A stretch of DNA of 64,000 nucleotides from Trinickia soli (GTDB lineage Bacteria > Pseudomonadota > Gammaproteobacteria > Burkholderiales > Burkholderiaceae): assembly GCF_002879855.1 (NCBI RefSeq), contig NZ_PNYB01000001.1:1-64000 (forward strand). Reading direction: 5' to 3'. The position numbers were made by a program, and so were the translations under genes. The notes below the pieces were generated by a model. The model was not told where the DNA came from, did no database searches, and saw only the letters and a program-made list of their open reading frames with translations. Positions 33,690-43,028 of the stretch are shown piece by piece. Each line of letters opens with the position of its first letter. The first letter of the stretch is position 1.

Positions 33690-34778
33690 TCAACCCTGGG
33701 CGACGCGCTCGGCGACAGCCACCCCGACATCACGCGTGCTGGCCTTGCCGCCGAGATCGCCCGTGCGCGGGCCTTCCTTCAGCGTCGCTTCGATAGCCGC
33801 CAGAACCGCATCGTGCGCCTCGCGTTCCTTGCCGCCATGTCCGCCGAGGAAGTCGAGCATCATCGCGGCCGACCAGATCATGGCAATCGGATTCGCGATG
33901 TTTTTGCCGGCGATGTCGGGCGCCGAGCCATGCACGGGTTCGAACAGCGAGGGGAACGCACGGTCCGGGTTCAGGTTCGCCGAAGGGGCAAGGCCGATCG
34001 TGCCCGTGCAGGCCGGGCCAAGGTCGGAAAGAATGTCGCCGAAAAGATTCGTGGCGACAACGACATCGAACCGATCGGGATTGAGCACGAATCGCGCACA
34101 AAGAATGTCGATGTGTTGCTTGTCCCACGTCACGTCGGGGTAGGCCTTCGCCACTTCGGCCGCGCGCTCGTCCCACCAAGGCATGCTGATTGCAATGCCA
34201 TTGCTTTTTGTCGCGACGGTCAGCTTTTTTCTCGGACGCCGTTGCGCGAGATCGAAAGCGAACTTCAACACGCGTTCGCTGCCGTGCCGCGTGAAAATCG
34301 ATTCCTGCACGACGAATTCGCGGTCCGTGCCGGCGAACATCACGCCGCCTACCGACGAATACTCGCCTTCGGTGTTCTCGCGCACGATCCAAAAATCGAT
34401 GTCGCCGGCGCGTCGGTCGGCGAGCGGCGACGGTACGCCGTCGAACAATCGCGCGGGACGCAGATTGATGTATTGATCGAATTCGCGGCGGAATTTCAGC
34501 AACGAGCCCCACAGCGAAATATGATCGGGCACCTTCTCGGGCCAGCCCACGGCGCCGAACAAGATGGCGTCGCAACGCAGCAACTGGGCCTTCCAGTCGT
34601 CGGGCATCATCTGGCCATGCTTTTCGTAGTAGTCGCAGCTTGCCCAATCGATATGCTCGTACTCGAGCGTGATGCCGAAGCGTCGGCTTGCAGCGTCGAG
34701 CACGCGCAGCCCTTCGGGCATGACCTCGGTGCCGATGCCATCGCCGGGAATCACGGCGATTCGATATTTACCAGCCAT
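33690..34778 (-). CDS. D-malate / tartrate dehydrogenase (isocitrate dehydrogenase family)
   Basis: A 362-residue NAD-dependent beta-decarboxylating dehydrogenase. It opens with A-V-I-P-G-D-G-I-G and carries W-A-S-C-D-Y-Y, W-G-S-L-L-K-F-R-R-E-F-D-Q-Y-I-N-L-R-P, V-R-E-N-T-E-G-E-Y-S-S and T-N-L-F-G-D-I-L-S-D. This combination separates the tartrate/D-malate dehydrogenase group (TtuC, DmlA) from 3-isopropylmalate dehydrogenases. It converts D-malate to pyruvate or tartrate to oxaloglycolate. It is in the same direction as gabD, 150 bases away. Which acid is used cannot be told from sequence. Confidence 0.85.
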   Translation of the reverse strand: MAGKYRIAVIPGDGIGTEVMPEGLRVLDAASRRFGITLEYEHIDWASCDYYEKHGQMMPDDWKAQLLRCDAILFGAVGWPEKVPDHISLWGSLLKFRREFDQYINLRPARLFDGVPSPLADRRAGDIDFWIVRENTEGEYSSVGGVMFAGTDREFVVQESIFTRHGSERVLKFAFDLAQRRPRKKLTVATKSNGIAISMPWWDERAAEVAKAYPDVTWDKQHIDILCARFVLNPDRFDVVVATNLFGDILSDLGPACTGTIGLAPSANLNPDRAFPSLFEPVHGSAPDIAGKNIANPIAMIWSAAMMLDFLGGHGGKEREAHDAVLAAIEATLKEGPRTGDLGGKASTRDVGVAVAERVAQG

Positions 34779-34919
34779 GGCGGGTTTGCCTCCAAAAAAC
34801 GAACATTGCGAAACGGCAGGTCGACCGCGCAGGCTTCGAGCGGACTTCAGCCGAAGCTCGACCCGGGCTGATCGACGAATGCCGATGGACAGCGTCTCAG
34901 GTCAGTTGCCGCGCGCGGC

Positions 34920-35411
34920 CTACGAATGCGGGAACAGCACCTCGAGCGGATAGTGCGTCTTCACGAAAGGCGATTTGATAATCACGTAGCTGAAGTACTT
35001 CTCGATGCCGATGTCGCGTTCGAGCAGTCCTTCGATCACGCTTTGGTAATGGCTCACGCTGCGCGTGACGAACTTGAGCAGATAGTCGTAGCCGCCACTT
35101 GCGAGGTGGCACTCGATGATCTCGTCGACGTCCTTGATGGCCGCTACGAAGCGGATGAAATCTTCGCGCCGGTGATCGGCAAGCGTCACTTCGGTGAATA
35201 CGATCTGGACGTCGCCAAGCTTTTCGAGTTGGATTTGCGCGCCGTAGCCGACGATGTAGCCGGCCTTCTCGAGCCGCTTGACGCGTATCAGGCACGGGCT
35301 CGGAGACAGCCCGACGGCGTCGGCGAGCTCCACGTTCGTGATGCGTCCACGTTTCTGAAGTTGAGAAAGGATTCGAAGGTCGATCCGATCTAGCTTGCAA
35401 TCGCCGCTCAT
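34920..35411 (-). CDS. Lrp/AsnC-family transcriptional regulator
   Basis: A 163-residue regulator with an N-terminal winged helix (L-D-R-I-D-L-R-I-L-S-Q-L-Q-K-R-G-R, then V-G-L-S-P-S-P-C-L-I-R-V-K-R-L-E) and a C-terminal RAM ligand domain with G-Y-D-Y-L-L-K-F-V. Such proteins sense amino acids and form octamers. It lies 43 bases after the class III transaminase gene on the same strand and before the D-malate dehydrogenase gene, so it most likely controls this amine/amino-acid group. Confidence 0.9.
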   Translation of the reverse strand: MSGDCKLDRIDLRILSQLQKRGRITNVELADAVGLSPSPCLIRVKRLEKAGYIVGYGAQIQLEKLGDVQIVFTEVTLADHRREDFIRFVAAIKDVDEIIECHLASGGYDYLLKFVTRSVSHYQSVIEGLLERDIGIEKYFSYVIIKSPFVKTHYPLEVLFPHS

Positions 35412-35454
35412 CGTACTGTCGCCAAAGTCATGCCACTAACGGTGGACGCCTACT

Positions 35455-36852
35455 TTAGCACGCGGCAACGCGGGTTCGGCTACCGAGTGCTGCCCGCACA
35501 TCCGATTGCGCCAACACCTCGTCAAGCGTCTTGCGCAATCGCTCGAACAGCAGGTCGAACTCGGCGGCCGTGTAGGACAGCGCAGGCGCGAAGCCGAGAA
35601 TGTTGTCGCCGAACGCGCGGAAGATCAGGCGATTGCGATAGGCGGCCGCGGCGATGCGCTCCGGCAGTTGGAGCGCCGCATCGAAGCCCGCCTTGCTTGC
35701 CTTATCCGACACGAGTTCGAGTGCCCCTAACAGCCCTCGATGGCGCGAGTCGCCCACGAGCGGATGGTCGAGCAACGCGTCGAGTCCTTGCGCGAAGCGC
35801 GGCGCCAGTGACGCTGCGTTCGCCAGCAGCCCGCCTTCGTGGTAAAGCCGCATCACTTCGAGCGCAATCGCCGCGCTGACCGGATGCGCCGAGTACGTGT
35901 AGCCATGGCCAATCGCGGCATCCCCGCTGCCGTCGGCGATGCCGCGGTAAATCTCGTCCGACATCAACACGGCGCCCATCGGCGCATAACCGGCCGTCAG
36001 GCCCTTGGCGACCGTCATCAGATCGGGCTCGACGCCTTCGGCCTCGCACGCGAACAGCGGGCCGGTTCGTCCGAAACCGGTAATCACTTCGTCGGCGACG
36101 AATAGAATGCCGAGCTTGCTGCATGTGTCGCGCATCGCCTTGAGCCAGCCGACGGGCGGCACGATCACGCCGCCCGACCCCTGGATCGGTTCGCAGAAGA
36201 AGGCAGCGACGTTATCCGCGCCGAGTTCCGCCACCTTGGCTTCGAGCGCGCCGACCTGAGCGGAAATGAGTGCCGCGTCGTCCGCGAAATCGCCGCGGTA
36301 GGCATAGGGCGATGCGATGTAGTGCTGCTGCGGCAACGGCAGATCGAAATGTCGATGAAAGACAGGCAACGCGGTCAACCCCGAACCGACCGTTGAAGAT
36401 CCGTGATAGCCGCGTGCAAGCGAAATGAACTGCTTCTTTCGGGGCCGCCCCGTCGCGTTGAAATAGTGCGTGATGAAACGCACCGCAGAGTCGACCGCGT
36501 CCGATCCGCCCAGCGTGAAGTACACATGTTGCAGCGAGGCCGGCGTGCGCTCGACGAGCTGCGTCGCCAATTCGATCGCCGGTGCCGAGCCGAAATGAAA
36601 ATAGCCCGTCGCGTAGGGCAGTTTTTTCATTTGCTCGGCGGCGACGTCGACGATGCTTTGCTGGCCATAGCCGACGTTGACGCACCAAAGTCCTGCGAAT
36701 GCGTCGAGCAGTTCATTGCCTTCGATGTCGCGCACGAACGATCCATGTGCCGATTCGAGAACCGTGACGCCGCGCGCCTCGTGCGCGCGATAGTTGACGA
36801 CAGGATGAATGAGATGCTTACGGTCGGCTTCGATGAGCGAGGAAATCGACAT
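35455..36852 (-). CDS. Class III (omega) aminotransferase, SpuC/YhxA-like
   Basis: A 465-residue PLP enzyme of the omega-amino acid:pyruvate transaminase group. Recognisable parts are D-A-F-A-G-L-W-C-V-N-V-G-Y-G, F-T-L-G-G-S-D-A-V-D-S-A, S-L-A-R-G-Y-H-G-S-S, F-C-E-P-I-Q-G-S-G-G-V, V-A-D-E-V-I-T-G-F-G-R-T-G and the PLP lysine in T-V-A-K-G-L-T-A-G-Y. Relatives use putrescine, beta-alanine or GABA. Co-location with gabD, an Lrp regulator and a PuuB-like oxidase favours a diamine or omega-amino acid substrate, but this is inference. Its start faces away from ghrA by about 160 bases. Confidence 0.88.
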   Translation of the reverse strand: MSISSLIEADRKHLIHPVVNYRAHEARGVTVLESAHGSFVRDIEGNELLDAFAGLWCVNVGYGQQSIVDVAAEQMKKLPYATGYFHFGSAPAIELATQLVERTPASLQHVYFTLGGSDAVDSAVRFITHYFNATGRPRKKQFISLARGYHGSSTVGSGLTALPVFHRHFDLPLPQQHYIASPYAYRGDFADDAALISAQVGALEAKVAELGADNVAAFFCEPIQGSGGVIVPPVGWLKAMRDTCSKLGILFVADEVITGFGRTGPLFACEAEGVEPDLMTVAKGLTAGYAPMGAVLMSDEIYRGIADGSGDAAIGHGYTYSAHPVSAAIALEVMRLYHEGGLLANAASLAPRFAQGLDALLDHPLVGDSRHRGLLGALELVSDKASKAGFDAALQLPERIAAAAYRNRLIFRAFGDNILGFAPALSYTAAEFDLLFERLRKTLDEVLAQSDVRAALGSRTRVAAC

Positions 36853-37010
36853 GGTGGCGAGCCCGTGGAGATTTGAATGATGACGAGTTGATGGTACCGA
36901 CGACGCGCCTCGCTTCGTTTCCGAAAATCGCGCCTTAAAAACGTGGGCCGAGCGTTTTGATGCGTGAGGGCAGCATTTTCTGCTGACCCCGCGCGGCGCC
37001 GCACCTTCGA

Positions 37011-37937
37011 TCAGTAGCCGCGATGCCGATCGATCTGGCCGATCATCGGCAGTCCCGCTTGATGTCGCCGCAGATTGTCCAGCACGGATTCGACTGCTGT
37101 TTCAGGCCGTGTCGCACTCGCAATGTGCGGTGTGATGCGGATGCCCGGGTGCCGCCAAAACGGGTGTTCGCGAGGCAGCGGCTCCGGGGTCGTCACATCG
37201 AGCAGTGCGTAACGCAGGTGCCCGTCGTCGAGCAGTTGCAGCAGATCGTCTTGCACGAGGTGAGCGCCGCGGCCCGTTTGCACGAGCGATGCGCCGCGCG
37301 GCAGCTTGCCGAGCAGTCGCGCATCGAGCATCTGGCGCGTAGCGGGCGTGAGCGGCAGCAGGCAGACGAGGATATCGGTGCGCGCGAGAAACGCGTCGAG
37401 CGCCGAATCGCCGGCATAACATTCCACCCCCTCGATCCGATGCTCGGAGCGGCTCCATCCCGCACATGCATAGCCGAACAGGCGCAGTCGTTCGAGCACG
37501 GCCGTGCCGAGCATGCCGAGCCCGAGCACGCCCACCCGGCAAGACGAGGCGCTGCGAACGGGCAGGTCGCGCCAGCAGACTTGCTGCTGTTGCGCCGCAT
37601 AAACGAAGAAGTCGCGGTGGATCGTCAACACGGCGTGGGTCACGTATTCGACCATGCCCTCGACGATACCCGGCTCGATCATACGAACGACCGGCACGTG
37701 TGCAGCGATGCCCGACAAGTCGAATTGATCGACGCCGGCTCCGACCGAGAACAATACCTCGAGATTCGGCAGCGTTCGGGTCGGGTCGTCAGGCGGTTGC
37801 CAGGCCACGAGATATCGGACCTGCTCAGGGTCGCCTACATCGGGCCAGATCTTGAACGGAAGGTGCGGCGCGCGCTCGGCAAAGAGCCTCGCCCACACCT
37901 TGCCGCGAGCGGGGTCCGCTTTGTAGAGAAACGTCAT
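37011..37937 (-). CDS. ghrA: Glyoxylate/hydroxypyruvate reductase A
   Basis: A 308-residue D-isomer-specific 2-hydroxyacid dehydrogenase of the GhrA type. It has the short N-terminal domain with S-V-G-A-G-V-D-Q-F, the Rossmann motif V-G-V-L-G-L-G-M-L-G, the catalytic Arg in T-G-R-G-A-H-L-V, the catalytic Glu in T-P-E-P-L-P and the His in T-P-H-I-A-S. It reduces glyoxylate or hydroxypyruvate with NADPH in the cytosol. A GNAT gene lies 23 bases upstream on the same strand. Confidence 0.9.
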   Translation of the reverse strand: MTFLYKADPARGKVWARLFAERAPHLPFKIWPDVGDPEQVRYLVAWQPPDDPTRTLPNLEVLFSVGAGVDQFDLSGIAAHVPVVRMIEPGIVEGMVEYVTHAVLTIHRDFFVYAAQQQQVCWRDLPVRSASSCRVGVLGLGMLGTAVLERLRLFGYACAGWSRSEHRIEGVECYAGDSALDAFLARTDILVCLLPLTPATRQMLDARLLGKLPRGASLVQTGRGAHLVQDDLLQLLDDGHLRYALLDVTTPEPLPREHPFWRHPGIRITPHIASATRPETAVESVLDNLRRHQAGLPMIGQIDRHRGY

Positions 37938-37960
37938 GGGGACACGCCGTTGCGGTTGGA

Positions 37961-38821
37961 TCAGCAGATCGCCTGGTTGATGATGCCGTACTGAGCGAAC
38001 TCGGCATCGGGCGGCGGCATCCGCTCGGCATGGCGCGCCATTTTGGCAACGCTATCCACGCGTGTGAGGCCCAGTGACTCGAGCCAATCGGTCAACCCGC
38101 TCTCGCCGGGGACGTCGATACGTATGAACATGCCGGGGTTCGACGCGAGCCAATGGCCGATCAACGCTTTCGCGCGCACCGGATCGTCGCCGCGCGGCAC
38201 GACGACGGGACCGATCGCGCGGCCGCGCCCGAACCTGCGAAAGAGGGCGAAGCCGATCAGCTCCCCGTCGCGATCCAATCCGATGCCCTCGGCGCTGTCG
38301 ATGAGCAAAGGCAGCACCGACGATCGATCGAGTCCGCTCGCACGCGATGCCAGTTCGACGAGGCGCGGGATATCGTTGACGCCGAGCGGGCGCAGCCGCT
38401 CGCGTGCCGGCAACGGCAGTAGCGGCGGTTGCAACGCCGTGCCCTGGTGTTGATCGAGCGTGCCGACGGGAACAAAGCCGAGCTTTTCGTAAAGGGGGCG
38501 TCCGGCTGGCGTGGCGTGCAGCACGGTGGCGCGGGAGCCGAGTTCTTCGAGCGCAAGCTCGGTCAGCCGACGGCCGATGCCGTACCCCTGATGCGCCGGC
38601 GAGACGATGACCATGCCGAGCGAGGCGGTGTGCTCACCATACTTCCAGCAAAACACGGTGCCAATGACGCGCGAATCGCGCTCGGCAACGAAGCCCGCGC
38701 CGATATTTGCAACGAACTGCCAATCTTCCGCGCGATGCGGCCATTTAAGCTCGACTGTCAGCGCATGCGCCGCATCGATATCGGCCGCCGTAAATCGCCT
38801 GTACTGGATGGAGTCGGACAC
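37961..38821 (-). CDS. Two-domain GNAT N-acetyltransferase
   Basis: A 286-residue acetyltransferase. The first GNAT domain (residues about 5-125) has the acetyl-CoA loop S-P-A-H-Q-G-Y-G-I-G-R-R-L. A second, GNAT-like C-terminal domain (about 140-275, Acetyltransf_18 type) follows with S-G-L-D-R-S and V-A-K-M-A-R-H. The GTG start at 38821 has GAGGGG upstream and begins the conserved region; the alternative GTG at 38854 adds eleven non-conserved residues. It is probably in one transcript with ghrA. The acceptor is unknown. Confidence 0.8.
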   Translation of the reverse strand: MSDSIQYRRFTAADIDAAHALTVELKWPHRAEDWQFVANIGAGFVAERDSRVIGTVFCWKYGEHTASLGMVIVSPAHQGYGIGRRLTELALEELGSRATVLHATPAGRPLYEKLGFVPVGTLDQHQGTALQPPLLPLPARERLRPLGVNDIPRLVELASRASGLDRSSVLPLLIDSAEGIGLDRDGELIGFALFRRFGRGRAIGPVVVPRGDDPVRAKALIGHWLASNPGMFIRIDVPGESGLTDWLESLGLTRVDSVAKMARHAERMPPPDAEFAQYGIINQAIC

Positions 38822-39172
38822 GCAAGGCCCCTCTTGGTCTTGATTGATGAGCACTTTGTCATGCGGCGCGCCGGCTGACTAGGACGATCTTTTTATTGGA
38901 AGAATCGATCGAATCGGGTGAAAACGGGCGTGAAAGACCGGCGGCCCGGGCCTGTTTCCTCGCTCCAGTGCAAACGTGCTGGTTAGCGGCATCACGACGC
39001 TTACGTTCTGCTGTCGTGCGAATTTTGTCGATGCAATATGCTGGCGGGGCCGCCGTACGATGTTCGGCAAGTAGTGGATGCACAGGGATGCTGCCCGATG
39101 CAACCTCTGAACCGATCGATCGACGGCAACGGCTTGTTGGCAGAGCGCGTTGCCGAAACCAGGAAGGCGCTC
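38822..39172. other. Divergent promoter region between the GNAT and aldehyde dehydrogenase genes
   Basis: These 351 bases separate two divergent catabolic operons and should hold both promoters. An open frame from 39038 enters the aldehyde dehydrogenase gene but has no credible ribosome site or family similarity before 39173. No clear operator was identified. Confidence 0.5.
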
Positions 39173-40651
39173 ATGAAAAGCTTCGATCCCAGCGCGATCG
39201 CCGTGCGCACCGCCCATTTCATCGGCGGCGAATATCTGGAGGTGCAAGGCCCGACGCTCGACGTTGCGCGTCCGTCGGATGGGCGGGTTTATGCGGCGTT
39301 GCCTGTCGGCGATGCGAGCCTCGTCTCTCATGCCGTTGAAAACGCTTGGCGCGCATGGCGCAAAAGCGGATGGGCGACGATGGCGCCGCGCGACCGAGCG
39401 CGCATTTTGCGCCGCTTTGCCGATCTCATCGCGGCCGACGCCGCGACGCTTGCACCGCTCGAAGCCGTCGGCTCGACGCGGCCCGTGCGAGACGCATTCG
39501 CCTGGGACGTGCCGTTCACGGCCGAGGGCATCCGCTTTTATGCCGAGTTCGCCGACAAGATCGGCGGACAAGTGGCGGCGACCGACCACGCTCATCTCGG
39601 CATGACGATCGCCGAACCATACGGGGTCGTCGGCGCGATTGCTCCGTGGAATTTCCCGCTCGTGATGGCTTCGTGGAAAATCGGCCCGGCCCTGGCGGCC
39701 GGCAATGCGGTCGTGCTGAAGCCCTCGGAGATGACGCCGTTTTCCGCGCTGCGATTGGCCGAGCTGGCGATCGAGGCAGGCGTTCCGGCCGGCGTGTTCA
39801 ACGTCGTTCAGGGCGATGGGCGCACGACCGGCGATGCGCTCGTGCGGCATCCGCTCGTCGGCAAAGTGACCTTTACGGGATCGACGCAGACGGGCGCCGC
39901 GATCATGGCCGCTTGCGCGCACTGCGGCACCAAGCCGGTCACGCTCGAACTTGGCGGCAAGAGCCCGCAGATCGTTTTCGCCGATGCGCCGCGGCTCGAC
40001 GACGTCGCCCAACGCATTGCCGCCGCCATCACCATCAACGCCGGCCAGGTATGCGTGGCTGGCTCGCGATTGCTCGTCGAACGTTCCATTGCCGAACCGC
40101 TGGTCGAGCGCATCGAGCAAATCGTCAGAGGATTGAAGGCCGGCGCCACGTGGCAACCCGATGCCACGCTGGCGCCGATCGTCTCGGGTAAGCAAGCCGA
40201 GCGCATCGATGCCATCGTGCGTTCGTCGCTGGAAGAGGGCGCGCGTGCCCGCTGCGGCGCAGCGCGCGTTTCGGTCGAGGGGGACGGCGCGTACTACGCG
40301 CCAACGATCATCGAAAACGTGACGAACGAGTCCGCTGCGGTGCGTCAGGAGATCTTTGGGCCGGTTCTAACCGTGCAAACGTTCGACGACGAGGAAGAAG
40401 CGCTGGCGCTTGCCAGTCATGCCGATTACGGCCTCGCTGCCGGCGTGCATACGTCGAACCTCGGGCGCGCTTTGCGTTTCGTGAGGGCGCTTGAAGCCGG
40501 CACGGTGTGGGTCAATCGTTACGGTCGAACCAACGATTTCATCGTTCCGACCGGCGGCTATAAGCGTTCGGGTATCGGCAAGGATCTCGGGAAAGAAGCT
40601 TACGAGGCCAATTTGCGCTTCAAAAGCGTGCTGATCGACACGATTGTCTGA
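39173..40651 (+). CDS. Aldehyde dehydrogenase (PuuC-like)
   Basis: A 492-residue NAD(P)-dependent aldehyde dehydrogenase. Landmarks are I-A-P-W-N-F-P-L-V-M-A-S-W-K, K-P-S-E-M-T-P-F-S, the catalytic Glu in L-E-L-G-G-K-S-P, the catalytic Cys in N-A-G-Q-V-C-V-A-G-S-R and E-I-F-G-P-V-L. The usual E-T-x-D-x-G-K-P segment reads E-A-V-G-S-T-R-P, which is unusual. The ATG at 39173 has AGGAAGG upstream. A HAD gene and a PuuB-like oxidase follow on the strand, so the substrate is probably an amino-aldehyde; this is inferred. Confidence 0.85.
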   Translation: MKSFDPSAIAVRTAHFIGGEYLEVQGPTLDVARPSDGRVYAALPVGDASLVSHAVENAWRAWRKSGWATMAPRDRARILRRFADLIAADAATLAPLEAVGSTRPVRDAFAWDVPFTAEGIRFYAEFADKIGGQVAATDHAHLGMTIAEPYGVVGAIAPWNFPLVMASWKIGPALAAGNAVVLKPSEMTPFSALRLAELAIEAGVPAGVFNVVQGDGRTTGDALVRHPLVGKVTFTGSTQTGAAIMAACAHCGTKPVTLELGGKSPQIVFADAPRLDDVAQRIAAAITINAGQVCVAGSRLLVERSIAEPLVERIEQIVRGLKAGATWQPDATLAPIVSGKQAERIDAIVRSSLEEGARARCGAARVSVEGDGAYYAPTIIENVTNESAAVRQEIFGPVLTVQTFDDEEEALALASHADYGLAAGVHTSNLGRALRFVRALEAGTVWVNRYGRTNDFIVPTGGYKRSGIGKDLGKEAYEANLRFKSVLIDTIV

Positions 40652-40870
40652 GCGATCGGCCATTGATGCGCCGCTGCGGCCGGCTGTAAAAGGACCACCG
40701 CAGACTCTGCTGTCAAGCCGGTGCAAAACGAACGCTTTATGTGGCGGCCGCCGCCCAAATCGGGAACATTTTTGTTTTTGCATTGATTAAATCTTTCCAA
40801 GACGCAAGCTTTCGCATGATGGCGCGGCGGCTTGCAATCAGCTGATGAACCTACCCAAGGATGCATTGCG

Positions 40871-41539
40871 ATGATCGAGTTCGAGCCCAAATACATCACC
40901 TTCGACTGCTACGGCACGTTGATTCGTTTTCGCATGGCGGACATGACGCGTGAGCTCTACGGTAAGGAACTCGATTCCGCCAGGCTCGAAAGCCTCGTCA
41001 GCGCGTTCGCAGGGTATCGACGCGACGAAGTGCTCGGTGCGTGGAAACCCTACCGCGATGTCGTCGTCAACGCGTTTCGTCGCGCATGCAAGCGCGTGGG
41101 CGTGCCGTTCGACGCAGCCAAAGCCGAAAGCATCTATCTCGCCGTGCCGACCTGGGGCCCGCATCCCGACGTTCCGGAAGGTCTTTCGCGTCTGGCCACG
41201 AAGTACAAGCTCGTGATTCTGTCGAATGCTTCGGACGACCAGATCCAAAGCAATGTCGACAAGCTCGGTGCACCGTTTCATGCTGTGTTCACCGCGCAGC
41301 AGGCGCAATCGTACAAACCGCGCATGCAAGGCTTCGAGTACATGTTCGACAAGCTCGATTGCAATCCCGAGGACGTTCTGCACGTTTCGTCGAGCCTGCG
41401 CTACGACCTCATGACCGCGCACGATCTGGGCATCCGCCACAAAGCGTTCGTCAACCGCGGACATGAGCCGTCGACGCCGTATTACGAGTACCACGAAGTG
41501 ACCGACATCCCGCATCTCGCGTCATTGCTTGGCCTTTGA
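40871..41539 (+). CDS. Haloacid dehalogenase type II family hydrolase
   Basis: A 222-residue HAD-superfamily protein. The nucleophile motif F-D-C-Y-G-T-L-I is at the N-terminus, motif II is L-S-N-A-S-D-D, the Lys is in Q-S-Y-K-P-R-M and the final acidic motif is H-V-S-S-S-L-R-Y-D. This is the layout of (S)-2-haloacid dehalogenases, but many relatives are phosphatases or have no known substrate. The ATG at 40871 has AAGGA upstream. It lies 70 bases before the PuuB-like oxidase gene; its role in the cluster is not clear. Confidence 0.8.
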   Translation: MIEFEPKYITFDCYGTLIRFRMADMTRELYGKELDSARLESLVSAFAGYRRDEVLGAWKPYRDVVVNAFRRACKRVGVPFDAAKAESIYLAVPTWGPHPDVPEGLSRLATKYKLVILSNASDDQIQSNVDKLGAPFHAVFTAQQAQSYKPRMQGFEYMFDKLDCNPEDVLHVSSSLRYDLMTAHDLGIRHKAFVNRGHEPSTPYYEYHEVTDIPHLASLLGL

Positions 41540-41609
41540 TGCCACGCCGCGGTGCAACGAGCACTATCCGCCGGCCCACTGTATCCGACATCGATCGAGG
41601 AACGCCACG

Positions 41610-42887
41610 ATGAAGCTTGACTCCTACTGGCTCGACACCGCGCCCGTCGCACCGCTTGGCGACGACGGGCCCGTCGAGGGCCGCGTGGATGTCGCCGTCG
41701 TGGGTGGCGGCTTCACGGGGCTGTCGGCCGCGCTCGCACTGGCGCGGCGCGGCGCGACGGTGGCCTTGCTCGACGCGGGGCGTATCGGCGGCGGCGCATC
41801 GGGTCGCAACGGTGGGCAGGTCAACACAGGCGTCGCGCAGGATTTCGCGGCGCTCGTTGCCCAGCTCGGCATCGAGCGGGCCCGGCGTTGCTATCTTGCC
41901 TATGCGGCGGCCGTCGATACGGTCGAGCGTGTGATTCGTGAAGAATCGATCGATTGCGATTACGTTGCATCGGGCAAGCTCAAGCTCGCGGCGAAGCCGC
42001 AGCATTATGAGCATCTGGAGAAGACGGCTGAATTGATCCATCGCGTGGTCGATCCGAACATCGAACTCATCGATGCGGCGCATATCGGCAACGAAGTGCA
42101 ATCGGATCGGTTTTATGGCGGCTTGCTGCAGCGGCATGGCGGGCAGATGCATATGGGCAGGTTCGCCGCGGGTCTTGCGCAGGCCGCGCGTCGGCACGGC
42201 GCCAGGCTGTACGAGCAAGCAGCGGTTTCGTCCATCGTCAAGGGAGGAATGGACGGCTACCGTGTCGTCTCGGCGCGCGGCGAAGTGACCGCGACCCACG
42301 TGCTGCTGGCGACGGGCCCGTCCAAGCACGGCCCGTTCGCGTGGTATCGGCGGCGGCTGGCGCCGATCGGCTCGTTCATCATCGTCACGGAGCCGCTCGG
42401 CGCGGATGTGGTCGCGCGCATCTTCCCGCAGCGGCGTGCCTATACGACGACGCGGCTCATGCACAACTACTTCCGCGTGACGGCCGACACCCGGCTCGTG
42501 TTCGGCGGCCGCGCGCGCTTTACCGCTTCCGAGCAGCCGTCGGACGAGAAGAGTGGACGTATCCTGCAGCGCAGCCTCGCCGAGCTGTTTCCGCAACTGG
42601 CGAAGGTGCGCATCGATTATTGCTGGGGCGGTTTGGTCGACATGACGGCCGATCGTTTGCCGCGCGCGGGACAGCACGACGGCATCTATTTCTCGCTCGG
42701 CTACAGCGGCCACGGCACGCAGATGTCGACGCACATGGGCCAGGTGATGGCCGATGTCATCGACGGCCGGGAGGACGCCAATCCCTGGCGCGATCTGCCG
42801 TGGCCCGCCATTCCGGGCCACACGGGCAAACCCTGGTTTCTGCCGATTGTCGGCGCCTATTACCGTGTCAAAGACCTGTTCTATTGA
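41610..42887 (+). CDS. FAD-dependent amine oxidoreductase, PuuB-like
   Basis: A 425-residue DAO-family flavoprotein, the same length as E. coli PuuB (gamma-glutamylputrescine oxidase). It begins with S-Y-W and the dinucleotide motif V-A-V-V-G-G-G-F-T-G-L-S-A-A, then R-N-G-G-Q-V-N-T-G, and ends with D-R-L-P-R-A-G and G-Y-S-G-H-G-T-Q. Such enzymes oxidise N-substituted amines to aldehydes and H2O2. No gamma-glutamylputrescine synthetase gene (puuA) is present, so the true substrate may differ. GAGG precedes the ATG. Confidence 0.85.
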   Translation: MKLDSYWLDTAPVAPLGDDGPVEGRVDVAVVGGGFTGLSAALALARRGATVALLDAGRIGGGASGRNGGQVNTGVAQDFAALVAQLGIERARRCYLAYAAAVDTVERVIREESIDCDYVASGKLKLAAKPQHYEHLEKTAELIHRVVDPNIELIDAAHIGNEVQSDRFYGGLLQRHGGQMHMGRFAAGLAQAARRHGARLYEQAAVSSIVKGGMDGYRVVSARGEVTATHVLLATGPSKHGPFAWYRRRLAPIGSFIIVTEPLGADVVARIFPQRRAYTTTRLMHNYFRVTADTRLVFGGRARFTASEQPSDEKSGRILQRSLAELFPQLAKVRIDYCWGGLVDMTADRLPRAGQHDGIYFSLGYSGHGTQMSTHMGQVMADVIDGREDANPWRDLPWPAIPGHTGKPWFLPIVGAYYRVKDLFY

Positions 42888-43028
42888 AACGGAGTGCGAA
42901 GCCCGCTACGGGCCGTATCGATGAGCGTTAAGAAGCGCTTGATCGAGCATTAAGGGCAATTGAAAGTACGAGTTGACCGCCGGTTGACTATTTTTTGCCA
43001 GCATTGGCTTACTTCGCGGAGAAGTGCA

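Noticed and set aside
33240-34871. 543-residue open frame opposite gabD and the D-malate dehydrogenase gene
   Set aside because: It spans two real genes and the gap between them on the other strand and shows no family similarity.
41451-42821. 456-residue minus-strand frame
   Set aside because: Antisense to the PuuB-like flavoprotein with intact FAD motif.
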